NCBI GenBank assembly: GCA_947581635.1
Contig: CANPVE010000006.1
Span: 62,001 to 126,000 of the forward strand
DNA length: 64,000 bases
Reading direction: 5' to 3'
Source: an uncultured Clostridia bacterium
Lineage (GTDB): Bacteria > Bacillota > Clostridia > Oscillospirales > Acutalibacteraceae
Of the stretch, positions 35,535-44,655 are shown piece after piece (position 1 is the stretch's first letter; every line of letters begins with the position of its first letter). The notes beneath the pieces are model-generated. The model worked only from the letters and a program-made list of their open reading frames with translations, did no database searches and had not been told where the DNA came from. The position numbers were made by a program, and so were the translations under genes.

Positions 35535-36467
35535 GTGGCATTTTTAAACTCCATGCCCAGTGCGGTCACACAGGGCATAATCTGGGGCATTATGGCTATA
35601 GGCGTATACCTCACCTTTAAAATTCTCGATGTTGCCGACCTCACGGTTGACGGTTCCTTTGCCACAGGTGGCGCTGTGCTGGTAGTAATGGTTACATCGG
35701 GCCAGAATCTCTATCTTGCCATGTTCTGCGCGTTTCTGGCGGGCTGTCTGGCGGGTCTGGCAACCGGTATCTTCCACACCAAATTCGGAATTCCCGCGAT
35801 ATTGGCCGGCATACTCACTCAGCTCAGCCTTTATTCCATAAATCTGAGAATACAGAGCGATATGGCTAATATCCCGCTTTCTTACATGAAATACAAATAC
35901 CCCATAACCCTGAGAAACATAACTCCTTCAATGATAATATGCGCGGTGATCGCGGTTTGTCTCATAGCGATTCTGTATTGGTTCTTTGGTACCGAACTTG
36001 GACATTCTCTTCGCGTTACCGGCAGCAATCAGTCCATGGCGCGCGCAAACGGGATAAACACCGATACCAACAAGATAATAGGAATTGTGCTGTCGAATGG
36101 TATTGTGGCGCTCTCGGGAGGCATACTCTCGCAGTATCAGGGATTTTGCGATGTAAACATGGGCCGCGGAGCTATCGTGATAGGCTTGGCGGCGGTGATT
36201 ATAGGCGATGTGATTTTCGGCAAGATATTCCAGAATTTCGCGCTCAAGCTGCTTGCGACTGTGTTCGGCGGGGTAATTTACTACATCGTAATAACTGTGG
36301 TGCTCAATCTCGGCATGAAGGCCAACGACCTGAAGCTGTTCTCGGCGCTCGTCGTCGCCGTTTTCCTCGCCATTCCGTATTGGAGGGCAAAAATCAGACA
36401 GAGATTCCACAAGCCGCAGAACGCAAATGTATCACAAGAGAAAAAGGAGGCGGCCGAAAATGCTTGA
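35535..36467 (+). CDS. ABC transporter permease, TrpY-type
   Basis: 310 aa, about eight helices, branched-chain-permease fold. Features: GIIWGIMAIGVYLTFKILDVADLTVDGSFATGGAV, GLATGIFHTKFGIPAILAGILTQ, ARANGINTDTNKIIGIVLSNGIVALSGGILSQYQGF. Forms the membrane channel for the binding protein at 34422. GTG start after AAAGGA. Overlaps the ATPase gene by 8 nt. Confidence 0.92.
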   Translation: MAFLNSMPSAVTQGIIWGIMAIGVYLTFKILDVADLTVDGSFATGGAVLVVMVTSGQNLYLAMFCAFLAGCLAGLATGIFHTKFGIPAILAGILTQLSLYSINLRIQSDMANIPLSYMKYKYPITLRNITPSMIICAVIAVCLIAILYWFFGTELGHSLRVTGSNQSMARANGINTDTNKIIGIVLSNGIVALSGGILSQYQGFCDVNMGRGAIVIGLAAVIIGDVIFGKIFQNFALKLLATVFGGVIYYIVITVVLNLGMKANDLKLFSALVVAVFLAIPYWRAKIRQRFHKPQNANVSQEKKEAAENA

Positions 36468-37257
36468 AGTCAAAGGCTTATACAAGACCTTTAATGCCGG
36501 CTCGGTCAATGAGAAGAAGGCACTCAACGGAGTTGACCTCACCCTCAACAACGGCGATTTTGTGACGGTGATCGGCGGCAACGGCGCAGGCAAGTCCACC
36601 CTGCTCAATATGATAGCCGGCGTCTATCCCGTGGACAGTGGCTCTATATCTATTGACGGCACAGACGTGACAAAACTTTCGGAGCACAAGCGAGCCAAGT
36701 ACCTCGGCAGAGTTTTTCAGGATCCTATGATGGGTACGGCGGCGGATATGTGGCTGGAGGAAAACTTGGCTGTCGCTAACCGCCGGGGCAAATTCAGGGG
36801 TTTCGGCTGGTCCATTTCGAGCGGTGAACGCAAGCAGTTCAAAGAAATGCTGGCAAAGCTGGATTTGGGTTTGGAAAACCGCCTGACCACCAAGGTCGGC
36901 CTGCTTTCGGGCGGTCAGCGTCAGGCTGTGACGCTGCTTATGGCAGTAATGAACAATCCCAAACTTCTGCTGCTCGACGAGCACACGGCGGCGCTCGACC
37001 CCAAAACAGCCGCGAATGTTCTCGCGCTTTCCGACAGGTTTATTGAAGAGGGGAACCTCACCGCACTTATGGTAACTCACAATATGCGCGACGCGATAGC
37101 CCACGGCAATCGTCTTATTATGATGAATGAGGGCAGAATAATTCTTGACGTCAGGGGAGAGGACAAGAAAAAGCTCACGGTTGAAGAACTTCTGGAGGAA
37201 TTTGCCAAGCTCAGTGGCTCCGAATTCGCAAATGACCGCGCGCTGCTGGCGAACTGA
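36460..37257 (+). CDS. ABC transporter ATP-binding protein, TrpZ-type
   Basis: 265 aa. Walker A GGNGAGKST, signature LLSGGQRQAVTLLMA, Walker B LLLLDEHTAALDP and switch MVTHN. The DEHTAALDPKTA form is usual for the ATPases of TrpXYZ-type importers. ATG at 36460 follows AAAAAGGAGG and overlaps the permease end, so the three genes form one operon. A strong terminator follows. Confidence 0.93.
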   Translation: MLEVKGLYKTFNAGSVNEKKALNGVDLTLNNGDFVTVIGGNGAGKSTLLNMIAGVYPVDSGSISIDGTDVTKLSEHKRAKYLGRVFQDPMMGTAADMWLEENLAVANRRGKFRGFGWSISSGERKQFKEMLAKLDLGLENRLTTKVGLLSGGQRQAVTLLMAVMNNPKLLLLDEHTAALDPKTAANVLALSDRFIEEGNLTALMVTHNMRDAIAHGNRLIMMNEGRIILDVRGEDKKKLTVEELLEEFAKLSGSEFANDRALLAN

Positions 37258-37301
37258 CAGTCGTTCATATTTGTAGAATTACAATTTATAAACAAGACAC
37301 G

Positions 37302-37346
37302 CAACGGGCCGATCGCAAGAAACTGCGGTCGGCCCGTTGTTTTTTC
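37302..37346 (+). terminator. Terminator of the trpXYZ-type operon
   Basis: CAACGGGCCGATCGCA pairs with TGCGGTCGGCCCGTTG and is followed by six T residues. Confidence 0.93.
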
Positions 37347-37486
37347 AGCGCCTCTGACTGCCATTGAAAGGATTTTCAATGGCTGGGACAGGAATAAACC
37401 TTGGACGCTAACCGTCTATGAGATATCGAATCACGGGCAGTATCGCTCTCACTCCATTGGTTATATCATTTTATTTAGGGCAACAG

Positions 37487-37630
37487 TATTTATTTTTTGC
37501 AACCGAAAAAACGTAAAAGGTTTGATAAAAGGGTACTTATTTTGTATTTGCCAAAGTCGCCCTTTAATTCGGAGGTGTTTTGCCCACTCGGCCTGCGGCT
37601 TCGCTGATTATTTTAAATGCTGTTGCCATG
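37487..37630 (-). repeat. Intergenic structured repeat, copy 9 (reverse, central part deleted)
   Basis: Minus-strand reading: CAACAGCATTTAAAATAATC, AGCGAAGCCGCAGGCCGAG, GGGCAAAACACC, ATTAAAGGGCG, CCTTTTATCAAACC, CGTTTTTTCGGTTGC, AAAAAATAAATACTG. Confidence 0.8.
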
Positions 37631-37998
37631 TTTATTATTTTATCTTTTTTAATGTATCTGAAATTTCGTCTAATGCGGCCCGCATTTCGATTATCCTTCT
37701 TTCCATCTAATAAAATGCAGATAAAATAATATTGTACTAAGTTTTAGCAGATATTTATTTTTTTGTAGAAAAATTAATCATATGCAAGTGGGGCGCGGCG
37801 CGGAATGGGCGGAGGGAAGCTTGCTGTCTTTGGCTGCGAATTATTATCACTGTTTCCTTAGTTTTTGATTGCGTTTTTACATAAATTTCAAAATTAAATT
37901 GACATTGTGGGGTGAATAATTTATAATATTAACAAATAAAACAAATTATAGTTTGTTTGTTAATACTTTTTATTATTTGAGCGAAAGGGTGAAGCATT
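37631..37998 (+). promoter_or_regulatory. Amylase gene promoter region with possible operator
   Basis: Noncoding. TTGACA (37899-37904), 17-bp spacer, TATAAT (37922-37927). Just downstream, AACAAA (37940-37945) and TTTGTT (37952-37957) form an inverted repeat that overlaps the likely start point. It is placed where a LacI-type repressor could act. Nothing else recognised. Confidence 0.6.
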
Positions 37999-39834
37999 TT
38001 GAATCTTTTAAAGAAAAAGTCCAACGCGCTTCTTGCCGCCGTGCTTGCGGCACTGATGCTGTTTGCCTCATGCGGAAAGACTGCCCAAGATGTGGAGGAT
38101 GCGAAAAAGCCGGCGGTGCCTGATGAGGCTATTGTGGAATTTGATGACAAATACAAGAATTTCTATGAGATATTCGTGCGCTCGTTTTACGATTCCGACG
38201 GCGACGGATACGGCGACCTCAACGGAATTACCGCTAAGCTCGACTATCTCAAACCTGCAAATTCCGCCGCCGGCAATAACTCCCTCGGAATAAACGGCAT
38301 ATGGCTCATGCCCATCTGCCCGTCTCCGTCCTATCACAAATACGATATAAGCGACTATTGTGCGATAGACCCTATGTATGGCACAATGGAGGATTTTGAA
38401 AACATGGTCCAAAAGTGCCACGAGCGCGGCATCACCGTAATAATTGATATGGTACTCAATCATTCCTCAACCGAGCACGAGTGGTTCAAGGCGTTTTGCG
38501 ACGTGATGAGCTGCAAGGCAAAAGGCACTGTGAGTGAGTATGACGAAAAATATGCCGAATATTATTCTTATGTCACCGAGGCGGATATGAAAGACGGAGT
38601 GAGATATAAGGAGATTCCCGGCACGGACGGTTTGTATTACGAGTGTAATTTCAGCGACGATATGCCCGAGCTGAATTATGACAGCGAATATGTGTGGGAA
38701 GAAATTTACAATATATGCGATTTCTGGATAGATAAGGGTGTGGACGGTTTCCGCTTTGACGCAGTGCTTTATTTCTATCTCAATGACACCGAAAAGAATA
38801 ATGATGTTCTCAACAAAATAGTCCGGCACTGCAAGTCCAAAAACCCCAATTTCTACACTGTGGGCGAGGCGTGGGCCAGTGCGCTGACGGTAAAGCAGTA
38901 TTACGACAGCGGTATTGACAGTCTGTTTAATTTCTCTTTCGCCAATTCCGGCGGGTACATCGCGCAGACTGTAAGGACAAACCGAGGCAGCGATTACGCC
39001 AAAAAGATACAGAATTGGAATAATTCCCTTAAACAGGTTTCTGCAACCGACGCCATAGACGCTCCGTTTGTCTCCAATCACGATATGGGGCGCAGTTCGG
39101 GATACTTCACCACCCTGAGCCAGCGCAAGATGGCTGCCAGTCTCTATCAGATGATGCCGGGCAATACATTTATCTATTATGGGGAAGAAATAGGTCTTAA
39201 AGGCAATACCAGCGACAGCGCCAAGAAAGATCCCACCGCACGTATGCCTATCAAGTGGTCAGCCGCCGAGGACGGATCAAAGATGACCTATCCGCCAAAT
39301 ACTGACCTCAGCGTAAACCAAAATGAAATAGACGGCGTTGAGGAACAGCTCAAGGACGAAAATTCGCTGCTCACTCACTACAGACTGCTGCTTAAATTAA
39401 AGAACCAGAATCCACAGATCGCCCGAGGCGTTGTGACGGCGTGTGATTTCGGTGAGAGCGCGGTGTGCGCTTATACCTGTATATATGACGGTGTAGCGGT
39501 AATGGTTATACACAACCTCAGTCTTAAGGAGAATTCGTTTGACCTGAATTCGCTCGGATACGCGGATTTTACCGAGCTGCGCGGCTATGTTGTGAGCAAG
39601 GCCGCAGAGGGTGAAACTGAAACGGATTCTGCCCCCGTGTTTGGCGTTTCATCTGAAGAACCTACTGAGGACGAAGAAAAGGAGCAGGTAGTTACTCTTG
39701 AAGGCGGCAAGCTCACGATTCCCGGCAGAACCACAGTGGTTCTGCGCTCAACAGAGCATTACGACGACGTGGTGATAGATCCGGATTCCATCACCGTTGA
39801 GGACGATAAAGTTCAGGCGATGGGGGAGGATTAA
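37999..39834 (+). CDS. Alpha-amylase family (GH13) lipoprotein
   Basis: 611 aa. Signal peptide with lipobox LFASC, so anchored on the outer face of the membrane. GH13 barrel: FYEIFVRSFYDSDGDGYGDLNGI, DMVLNHSS, VDGFRFDAVLYF (nucleophile Asp), YTVGEAWA (acid Glu), SNHDMGR. It probably degrades starch or maltodextrins outside the cell, feeding the cytoplasmic GH13 at 1101. TTG start with AAAGGGTG. C-terminal domain about 100 residues, with an acidic stretch (SSEEPTEDEEKEQ). Confidence 0.92.
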   Translation: MNLLKKKSNALLAAVLAALMLFASCGKTAQDVEDAKKPAVPDEAIVEFDDKYKNFYEIFVRSFYDSDGDGYGDLNGITAKLDYLKPANSAAGNNSLGINGIWLMPICPSPSYHKYDISDYCAIDPMYGTMEDFENMVQKCHERGITVIIDMVLNHSSTEHEWFKAFCDVMSCKAKGTVSEYDEKYAEYYSYVTEADMKDGVRYKEIPGTDGLYYECNFSDDMPELNYDSEYVWEEIYNICDFWIDKGVDGFRFDAVLYFYLNDTEKNNDVLNKIVRHCKSKNPNFYTVGEAWASALTVKQYYDSGIDSLFNFSFANSGGYIAQTVRTNRGSDYAKKIQNWNNSLKQVSATDAIDAPFVSNHDMGRSSGYFTTLSQRKMAASLYQMMPGNTFIYYGEEIGLKGNTSDSAKKDPTARMPIKWSAAEDGSKMTYPPNTDLSVNQNEIDGVEEQLKDENSLLTHYRLLLKLKNQNPQIARGVVTACDFGESAVCAYTCIYDGVAVMVIHNLSLKENSFDLNSLGYADFTELRGYVVSKAAEGETETDSAPVFGVSSEEPTEDEEKEQVVTLEGGKLTIPGRTTVVLRSTEHYDDVVIDPDSITVEDDKVQAMGED

Positions 39835-39890
39835 GAACCCTAAATGACCGATTATTGGCATAGAGTGCTTTTATCAACGGGAAAACACTA

Positions 39891-39948
39891 AAAACAAAAA
39901 CGGCAAGACCTTTGCACGAATCTGTGTGCGGGTCTTGCCGTTTTATGT
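39891..39948. terminator. Bidirectional terminator between amylase gene and potD
   Basis: CGGCAAGACC (39901-39910) pairs with GGTCTTGCCG (39931-39940), flanked by A and T tracts. Confidence 0.88.
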
Positions 39949-39986
39949 TAGCTGTAAATTGCGGGATTTACAATTTATTTGTCCAT

Positions 39987-41078
39987 TTATTTGACGTTAT
40001 TCAAAATATCCTCCCATTTGCTCGAAAGGAAAGCGTTTGTCTCGTCGGAAAGCTGATAGAATACTTCGCAGGTCGAGAGCTTTTCTTCGCTCGGATAGAA
40101 GAATTCGCCCGTCATCTCGTCGTCAAGCTGTTCCACAACCGCAGACATGGGAGAAGCATAGCCGATGTATTCAATGTTGGCCAGCGCTATATCCTCGCGG
40201 CACATAAAGTCGATGTATTTCTCGGCCGCGCTCTTGTTCTGACAGCAGGTTGGTATGCACATCGCGTCTACGAATTTATTCGCGCCGTTGGGAATATAAC
40301 CCTTCACATACTCGTTGCTCTCCTGAATCATGAGCAGATCGCCGTTGTAGTAGGGAGCTATGATTGCTTCGCTGCTTTCCATCTTGTCGAATATTTGATC
40401 TCCGTAATATCCCTGAACCAACGGACTCTGCTTGACAAGCTCCTGATATGCTGCCTCAAGTTCCTCGCGATTCTCAGTGTTGAGCGAATAGCCAAGCTTT
40501 GCCTCGGCAACGCCAAAAGCGTCGCGCTGATTGTTGAACATGAGTATTTTTCCGCTGTACTTCTCATTCCAGAGCAGATCCCAGGAGGATTCGTCTATAT
40601 CCGCCTCGTCAACATATCTGGAATCGTAGAAAAGCGCGGTGCAGCCCCATGTGTAAGGCACGGAATATTCGCCGGTAGGATCGTATGCGGGGTTGGCAAA
40701 GGAATCGTCTATATTCTCGGAATTGGGAATATTGGAGTAATCGAGCTTTTCAAGCATATTTTCGGAGATCATCTGGGAAATCATGTAGTCTGAGGGGATA
40801 ATAACGTCAACCGTCATGCTGCCGCTCTTTATCTTTGTGTACATCTCCTCATTGCTGGAATATGTGATGTATTTTACTTCTATGCCCGTCTCTTTCTCAA
40901 ACTGCTTGTTTGTGTCAAGCGAGCCGTCGTCGCCGTTAGAGATGTATTCGCCCCAGTTGTAAACGTACAGAACTTCACCTGTCTTTTCCACGCCGCCGTC
41001 ATCGGAGCAGCCCGACATAAGGGAAATTGATGAAATAAGCATTGCCGCAGAAATCAAAATCGAAACTATTCTTTTCAT
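39987..41078 (-). CDS. potD: Spermidine/putrescine-binding lipoprotein
   Basis: 363 aa. Signal peptide with lipobox LMSGC. Periplasmic-binding-protein fold of the PotD type: LYVYNWGEYISNGDDG, FEKETGIEVKYITYSSNEEMYTKI, VIIPSDYMI, VPYTWGCTALFYD, GAPYYNGDLLM-like sequence. Binds polyamines for the PotABC transporter. Last gene of the operon, after potC with a 67-nt gap. Confidence 0.94.
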   Translation of the reverse strand: MKRIVSILISAAMLISSISLMSGCSDDGGVEKTGEVLYVYNWGEYISNGDDGSLDTNKQFEKETGIEVKYITYSSNEEMYTKIKSGSMTVDVIIPSDYMISQMISENMLEKLDYSNIPNSENIDDSFANPAYDPTGEYSVPYTWGCTALFYDSRYVDEADIDESSWDLLWNEKYSGKILMFNNQRDAFGVAEAKLGYSLNTENREELEAAYQELVKQSPLVQGYYGDQIFDKMESSEAIIAPYYNGDLLMIQESNEYVKGYIPNGANKFVDAMCIPTCCQNKSAAEKYIDFMCREDIALANIEYIGYASPMSAVVEQLDDEMTGEFFYPSEEKLSTCEVFYQLSDETNAFLSSKWEDILNNVK

Positions 41079-41145
41079 TTATCAGTATCCTTTTCAAAAG
41101 TATTTTGGTTTTGTATTTTTATCTTTATCTTTATTTTACACTTTA

Positions 41146-41955
41146 TCACTCGACAGCCGTTTTTTTCCGTTTAATCGCCGCCGCTCTGATTTGTCTTATG
41201 TTTACGGCGATGAGAAGCACCAGCACTATCAGAAACATTATAGCCGACAGTGCGTTTACCTTCGGGCTTAACCTGCGCTTGGTCATGGAGTATATTACCA
41301 TTGGCAGCGTTTGCGCCGTGGAGCCGCTGGTGAAATAGCTTATCACAAAGTCGTCTAAGGATAATGTGAACGCCATCATCATGCCTGTGATTATCCCGGG
41401 CATGATCTCAGGCAGCACCACCTTCATAAACGCCCTTAACGGCGGACAACCCAGATCCTGCGCCGCCTCGTATATACTGGGGTTCATCTGATTGAGCTTC
41501 GGGAGCACCGACAGTATGACATATGGTATGCAGAAAGTGATGTGAGCTGTCACCAGAGTGACAAATCCCGGGTGCATAAGCCCTGTGGCTGAGAATATCG
41601 CTACAAAGAGCAGCATCATGGAAATACCTGTGACAATATCGGGATTGACCATGGGTATGTTGTTGAGCGTGAGCATTGCCGAGCGCAGTCTCTTATTCAT
41701 GCTTTTCAGTCCAACCGCTGCGGCTGTTCCGATTATGGTGGAAAATACAGCCGCAAGCACAGCGACTTCGAGCGAGGTGAGCAATGCGCTTATAATCATT
41801 TCATCATTGAACAGATTCTCGTACCACTTGAGCGAAAATCCCTTCCACACCGAGCGGCTTTTGCTCTCGTTAAACGAAAAAACTATGAGCACCACGATGG
41901 GCGCATACAGAAAAACAAATATAATCGCCGTGTAAATCTTTGAAAGTATCTTCAC
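41146..41955 (-). CDS. potC: Spermidine/putrescine ABC transporter permease PotC
   Basis: 269 aa, six helices. Matches PotC: YAPIVVLIVFSFNESKSRSVWKGFSLKWYENLFND, the EAA loop region (YEAAQDLGCPPLRAFMKVVLPEIMPGI) and LDDFVISYFTSGS. Overlaps potB by 4 nt. Confidence 0.95.
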   Translation of the reverse strand: MKILSKIYTAIIFVFLYAPIVVLIVFSFNESKSRSVWKGFSLKWYENLFNDEMIISALLTSLEVAVLAAVFSTIIGTAAAVGLKSMNKRLRSAMLTLNNIPMVNPDIVTGISMMLLFVAIFSATGLMHPGFVTLVTAHITFCIPYVILSVLPKLNQMNPSIYEAAQDLGCPPLRAFMKVVLPEIMPGIITGMMMAFTLSLDDFVISYFTSGSTAQTLPMVIYSMTKRRLSPKVNALSAIMFLIVLVLLIAVNIRQIRAAAIKRKKTAVE

Positions 41956-42770
41956 ATCATCAATCCCCCTGTCTCTTCACCGTCGTCAAATTTCTTCATG
42001 ACGGCCATACTTATCAGGATAAGCACCATAAGCACAAGGGAGAGCGCCGCGCCCACGTTGTAATTCGGAGCCGCGCCCACAAACAGTCTTTCTATGACGT
42101 CGCCTATCAGCATATTGCGCCCGCCCCCCAGCATTTGTGAGATGACAAACGTGCTCACCGACGGCACGAATACCATCGTAATGCCAGTGATGACTCCCGG
42201 CAGGCTCAACGGAAACACCACGCGCCGCATGGTGTTGAATCTGTTTGCTCCAAGGTCACGGGCCGCTTCAAACAGACTGTCGTGAATTTTTTCCATAACG
42301 GAATATATCGGGAGTATCATATAGGGCAGGAAATTGTAAACCATACCGAGAATTATCGCGCCTTTGGTGTTTATCATATGGAACGGCCCCAAACCGATTC
42401 TTCCGAGGATATTGTTTATCAGACCGTTGTTTTCAAGCAGCGTCATCCACGAATATGTTCTGAGCAGAAAATTCATCCATTGTGGCAGCATTAACAGCAT
42501 CATCATTGTCTGCTGAGCGCCCCAGCTCGCGCGCGACATTATATATGCCAACGGATACCCCAACAGCAGGCAGAGAGCCGTTGCCACCGCGCCCATTATG
42601 AGCGAATCCTTGAGATAATCCCAATATGTTCCTATTTTAAGTATATTTTCAAATGTAAAAGCGCCCGAAGCGTCGGTAAAGGCGTACCAGCACACCATTC
42701 CCAACGGAACGACCGTGAATATCAACACCCATACCATAAACGGCGAGGCGAGCCATGAATCTTTCTTCAT
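41952..42770 (-). CDS. potB: Spermidine/putrescine ABC transporter permease PotB
   Basis: 272 aa, six helices. Typical PotB stretches: VPLGMVCWYAFTDASGAFTFENI, LLMLPQWMNFLLRTYSWMTLLENNGLINNIL, and EAA loop FEAARDLGANRFNTMRRVVFPLSLPGVITGI. It starts 14 nt after potA and overlaps potC by 4 nt. Confidence 0.95.
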   Translation of the reverse strand: MKKDSWLASPFMVWVLIFTVVPLGMVCWYAFTDASGAFTFENILKIGTYWDYLKDSLIMGAVATALCLLLGYPLAYIMSRASWGAQQTMMMLLMLPQWMNFLLRTYSWMTLLENNGLINNILGRIGLGPFHMINTKGAIILGMVYNFLPYMILPIYSVMEKIHDSLFEAARDLGANRFNTMRRVVFPLSLPGVITGITMVFVPSVSTFVISQMLGGGRNMLIGDVIERLFVGAAPNYNVGAALSLVLMVLILISMAVMKKFDDGEETGGLMM

Positions 42771-42784
42771 CTTTGCGCCCTCCG

Positions 42785-43861
42785 TTATTCAAATTCTATA
42801 TCGCTTGCGTAGTCGCCTGTGTATTTCTTCATTATGTGGATATTTTCGGGGATAACCGTCATGCCAATTTCTTTGCCCTCTTCCTGAGCGACCGTGGACT
42901 GAATTATCCACTCCTCTTCCTCGCCGGGAACATTGACATACATTTCGTAGTGAACGCCCTTGAAGGTGACGGAGGTGACAGTGCCGCGCAGACCGCTTTC
43001 CTCCTTCGGTACGACAATCACGTCCTCGGGACGCACCACTACGTCCACTTCCTCGTCCTTGCCGAATCCTGTGTCAACACATTCAAATCTCGTGCCGCAA
43101 AATTCAACATCGCAGTCGGCGTGCATTATGCCGTCTACGATGTTGCTTTCTCCTATGAAGTCAGCAACAAAACCGTTTTCAGGCTCATTGTAAATGTCGG
43201 TGGGCGAGCCTATCTGTTGGATAACCCCGTGGTTCATCACCACGATAGTATCTGACATGGAAAGGGCTTCCTCCTGGTCGTGGGTAACGTAAATGAATGT
43301 TATGCCCAGACGGCTCTGGATACGCTTTAACTCCACCTGCATTTCCTTGCGGAGTTTGAGGTCGAGCGCGCCGAGCGGCTCGTCCAGAAGCAGCACCCGC
43401 GGGTCATTGGCAAGCGCGCGGGCGATAGCGACACGCTGCTGCTGACCGCCGGAGAGCGTAGATGTTCGTCTTTTTTCAAAGCCATCCAACGATACCAGCT
43501 TGAGCATTTCCGCGACCTTAGCCTTAATCTCCGCTTCACTCTTCTTCTGAACTCTCATGCCGAAAGCTACATTTTCATATACATTCAAGTGAGGAAAGAG
43601 AGCGTATCGCTGAAACACGGTATTCAGCTTACGCTTGTGAGCGGGCAGATCGTTGATTCGCTCGGAACCAAAAAAAACATCTCCGCTGTCCGGTTCCTGA
43701 AAGCCGCCAATTATTCGGAGAGTAGTAGTTTTGCCGCACCCCGAGGGACCCAGCAGTGTTACAAATGCGCCGTCCTTGATGTCAAGGTTAAGCTTATCAA
43801 GAATAACCTCATCATCAAACGACACCGAGATGTTTTTAAGACTAATGATGTTTTCAGACAT
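42785..43861 (-). CDS. potA: Spermidine/putrescine ABC transporter ATPase PotA
   Basis: 358 aa. Walker [11 protein letters not shown], signature [15 protein letters not shown], Walker [14 protein letters not shown]-loop VTHDQEEAL, and a C-terminal OB (TOBE) domain typical of PotA. ATG at 43861 lies 8 nt after GGGGAA; GTG at 43867 is possible but too close. First gene of potABCD, the standard order. Confidence 0.95.
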   Translation of the reverse strand: MSENIISLKNISVSFDDEVILDKLNLDIKDGAFVTLLGPSGCGKTTTLRIIGGFQEPDSGDVFFGSERINDLPAHKRKLNTVFQRYALFPHLNVYENVAFGMRVQKKSEAEIKAKVAEMLKLVSLDGFEKRRTSTLSGGQQQRVAIARALANDPRVLLLDEPLGALDLKLRKEMQVELKRIQSRLGITFIYVTHDQEEALSMSDTIVVMNHGVIQQIGSPTDIYNEPENGFVADFIGESNIVDGIMHADCDVEFCGTRFECVDTGFGKDEEVDVVVRPEDVIVVPKEESGLRGTVTSVTFKGVHYEMYVNVPGEEEEWIIQSTVAQEEGKEIGMTVIPENIHIMKKYTGDYASDIEFE

Positions 43862-44426
43862 TAGCACACTTCCCCTTTACTGAAATTTTGCTTTCTGCCC
43901 GACATAGCCGCAAATTGGAATGTTGTGCGGCTACCAAGCCGAGGCAAATCGCAGTAAATATAAAATTAAATCGACCCACGCACAGATGTTTACCGAGCCG
44001 ATATTAATTATACAGGAGATTTTTGTCTAAACGATTTTATAAAATCTCCCAAAGGATTTGCTGCCCTTTTTGTTGCTGTATTAGTTTTTTCTCTGTTGCT
44101 GAATCGAACGCGCACTGTTTTAGAATAATAAAAATCTGTTGATACCTGCCTTTATCGGCGCGCCCCGTCTCTGTCAACGGTGTATTGGCAGAGCTAACTT
44201 CAAAATTGCTATCATGCAAAATCAAGACCATTAGCACATATATTAACAGATAGGAAAACAAAAGTCAATATTAAAGTTTTTCATATTTTCGCGTTATTTT
44301 CCGCTGTTTTTTGGTTAGAGTGGAATTACTCGGAAGTCAAGGGACAGAGCGCTCTCTGAACGTGCCAAAGCCAAAGAAATTGCCAAACTGAAAGCTGCGA
44401 AGAGATGACCGCCCAAAAGACAACAA
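43862..44426. other. Intergenic region upstream of potA
   Basis: No credible ORF. A minus-strand TATAAT at 44007-44012 may be the potA -10 element, with a weak -35 (ATCGTT at 44030-44035), giving a leader of about 140 nt. I see no recognised riboswitch. Confidence 0.45.
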
Positions 44427-44567
44427 CAGTTTGGTGAAAATGGCTGCCTGCACCGTATTCGCTCTGACTTTTCTTTAATCTGAATGTGTTTTGCCCCACG
44501 CCCCTGCCAAAGTAACTTTGCCCCTTGGAAACCCATTGTAGCTCCGCTTGCTTGACTTGAGTTTTCT
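44427..44567 (-). repeat. Intergenic structured repeat, copy 10 (reverse), left flank of murD
   Basis: Minus-strand reading: AAGTCAAGCAAGCGGAGCTA, CAATGGGTTTCCAAGGGGCA, GGGGCGTGGGG, CAAAACAC, ATTAAAG, CGAATACGGTGCAGGCAGCC, ATTTTCACCAAACTG. The last two blocks are identical to copy 11 on the other side of murD. Confidence 0.8.
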
Positions 44568-44655
44568 TTCGCCTATACTTTATTGACAAATGCCCCGCTC
44601 CAATGCTATAATTTTCGTGGATTTGAATATTTTTGAAAGGAATGAAATTTGCCCG

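Noticed and set aside
44037..44261. 74-codon frame on the minus strand upstream of potA
   Set aside because: No ribosome site and low-complexity content; treated as intergenic.
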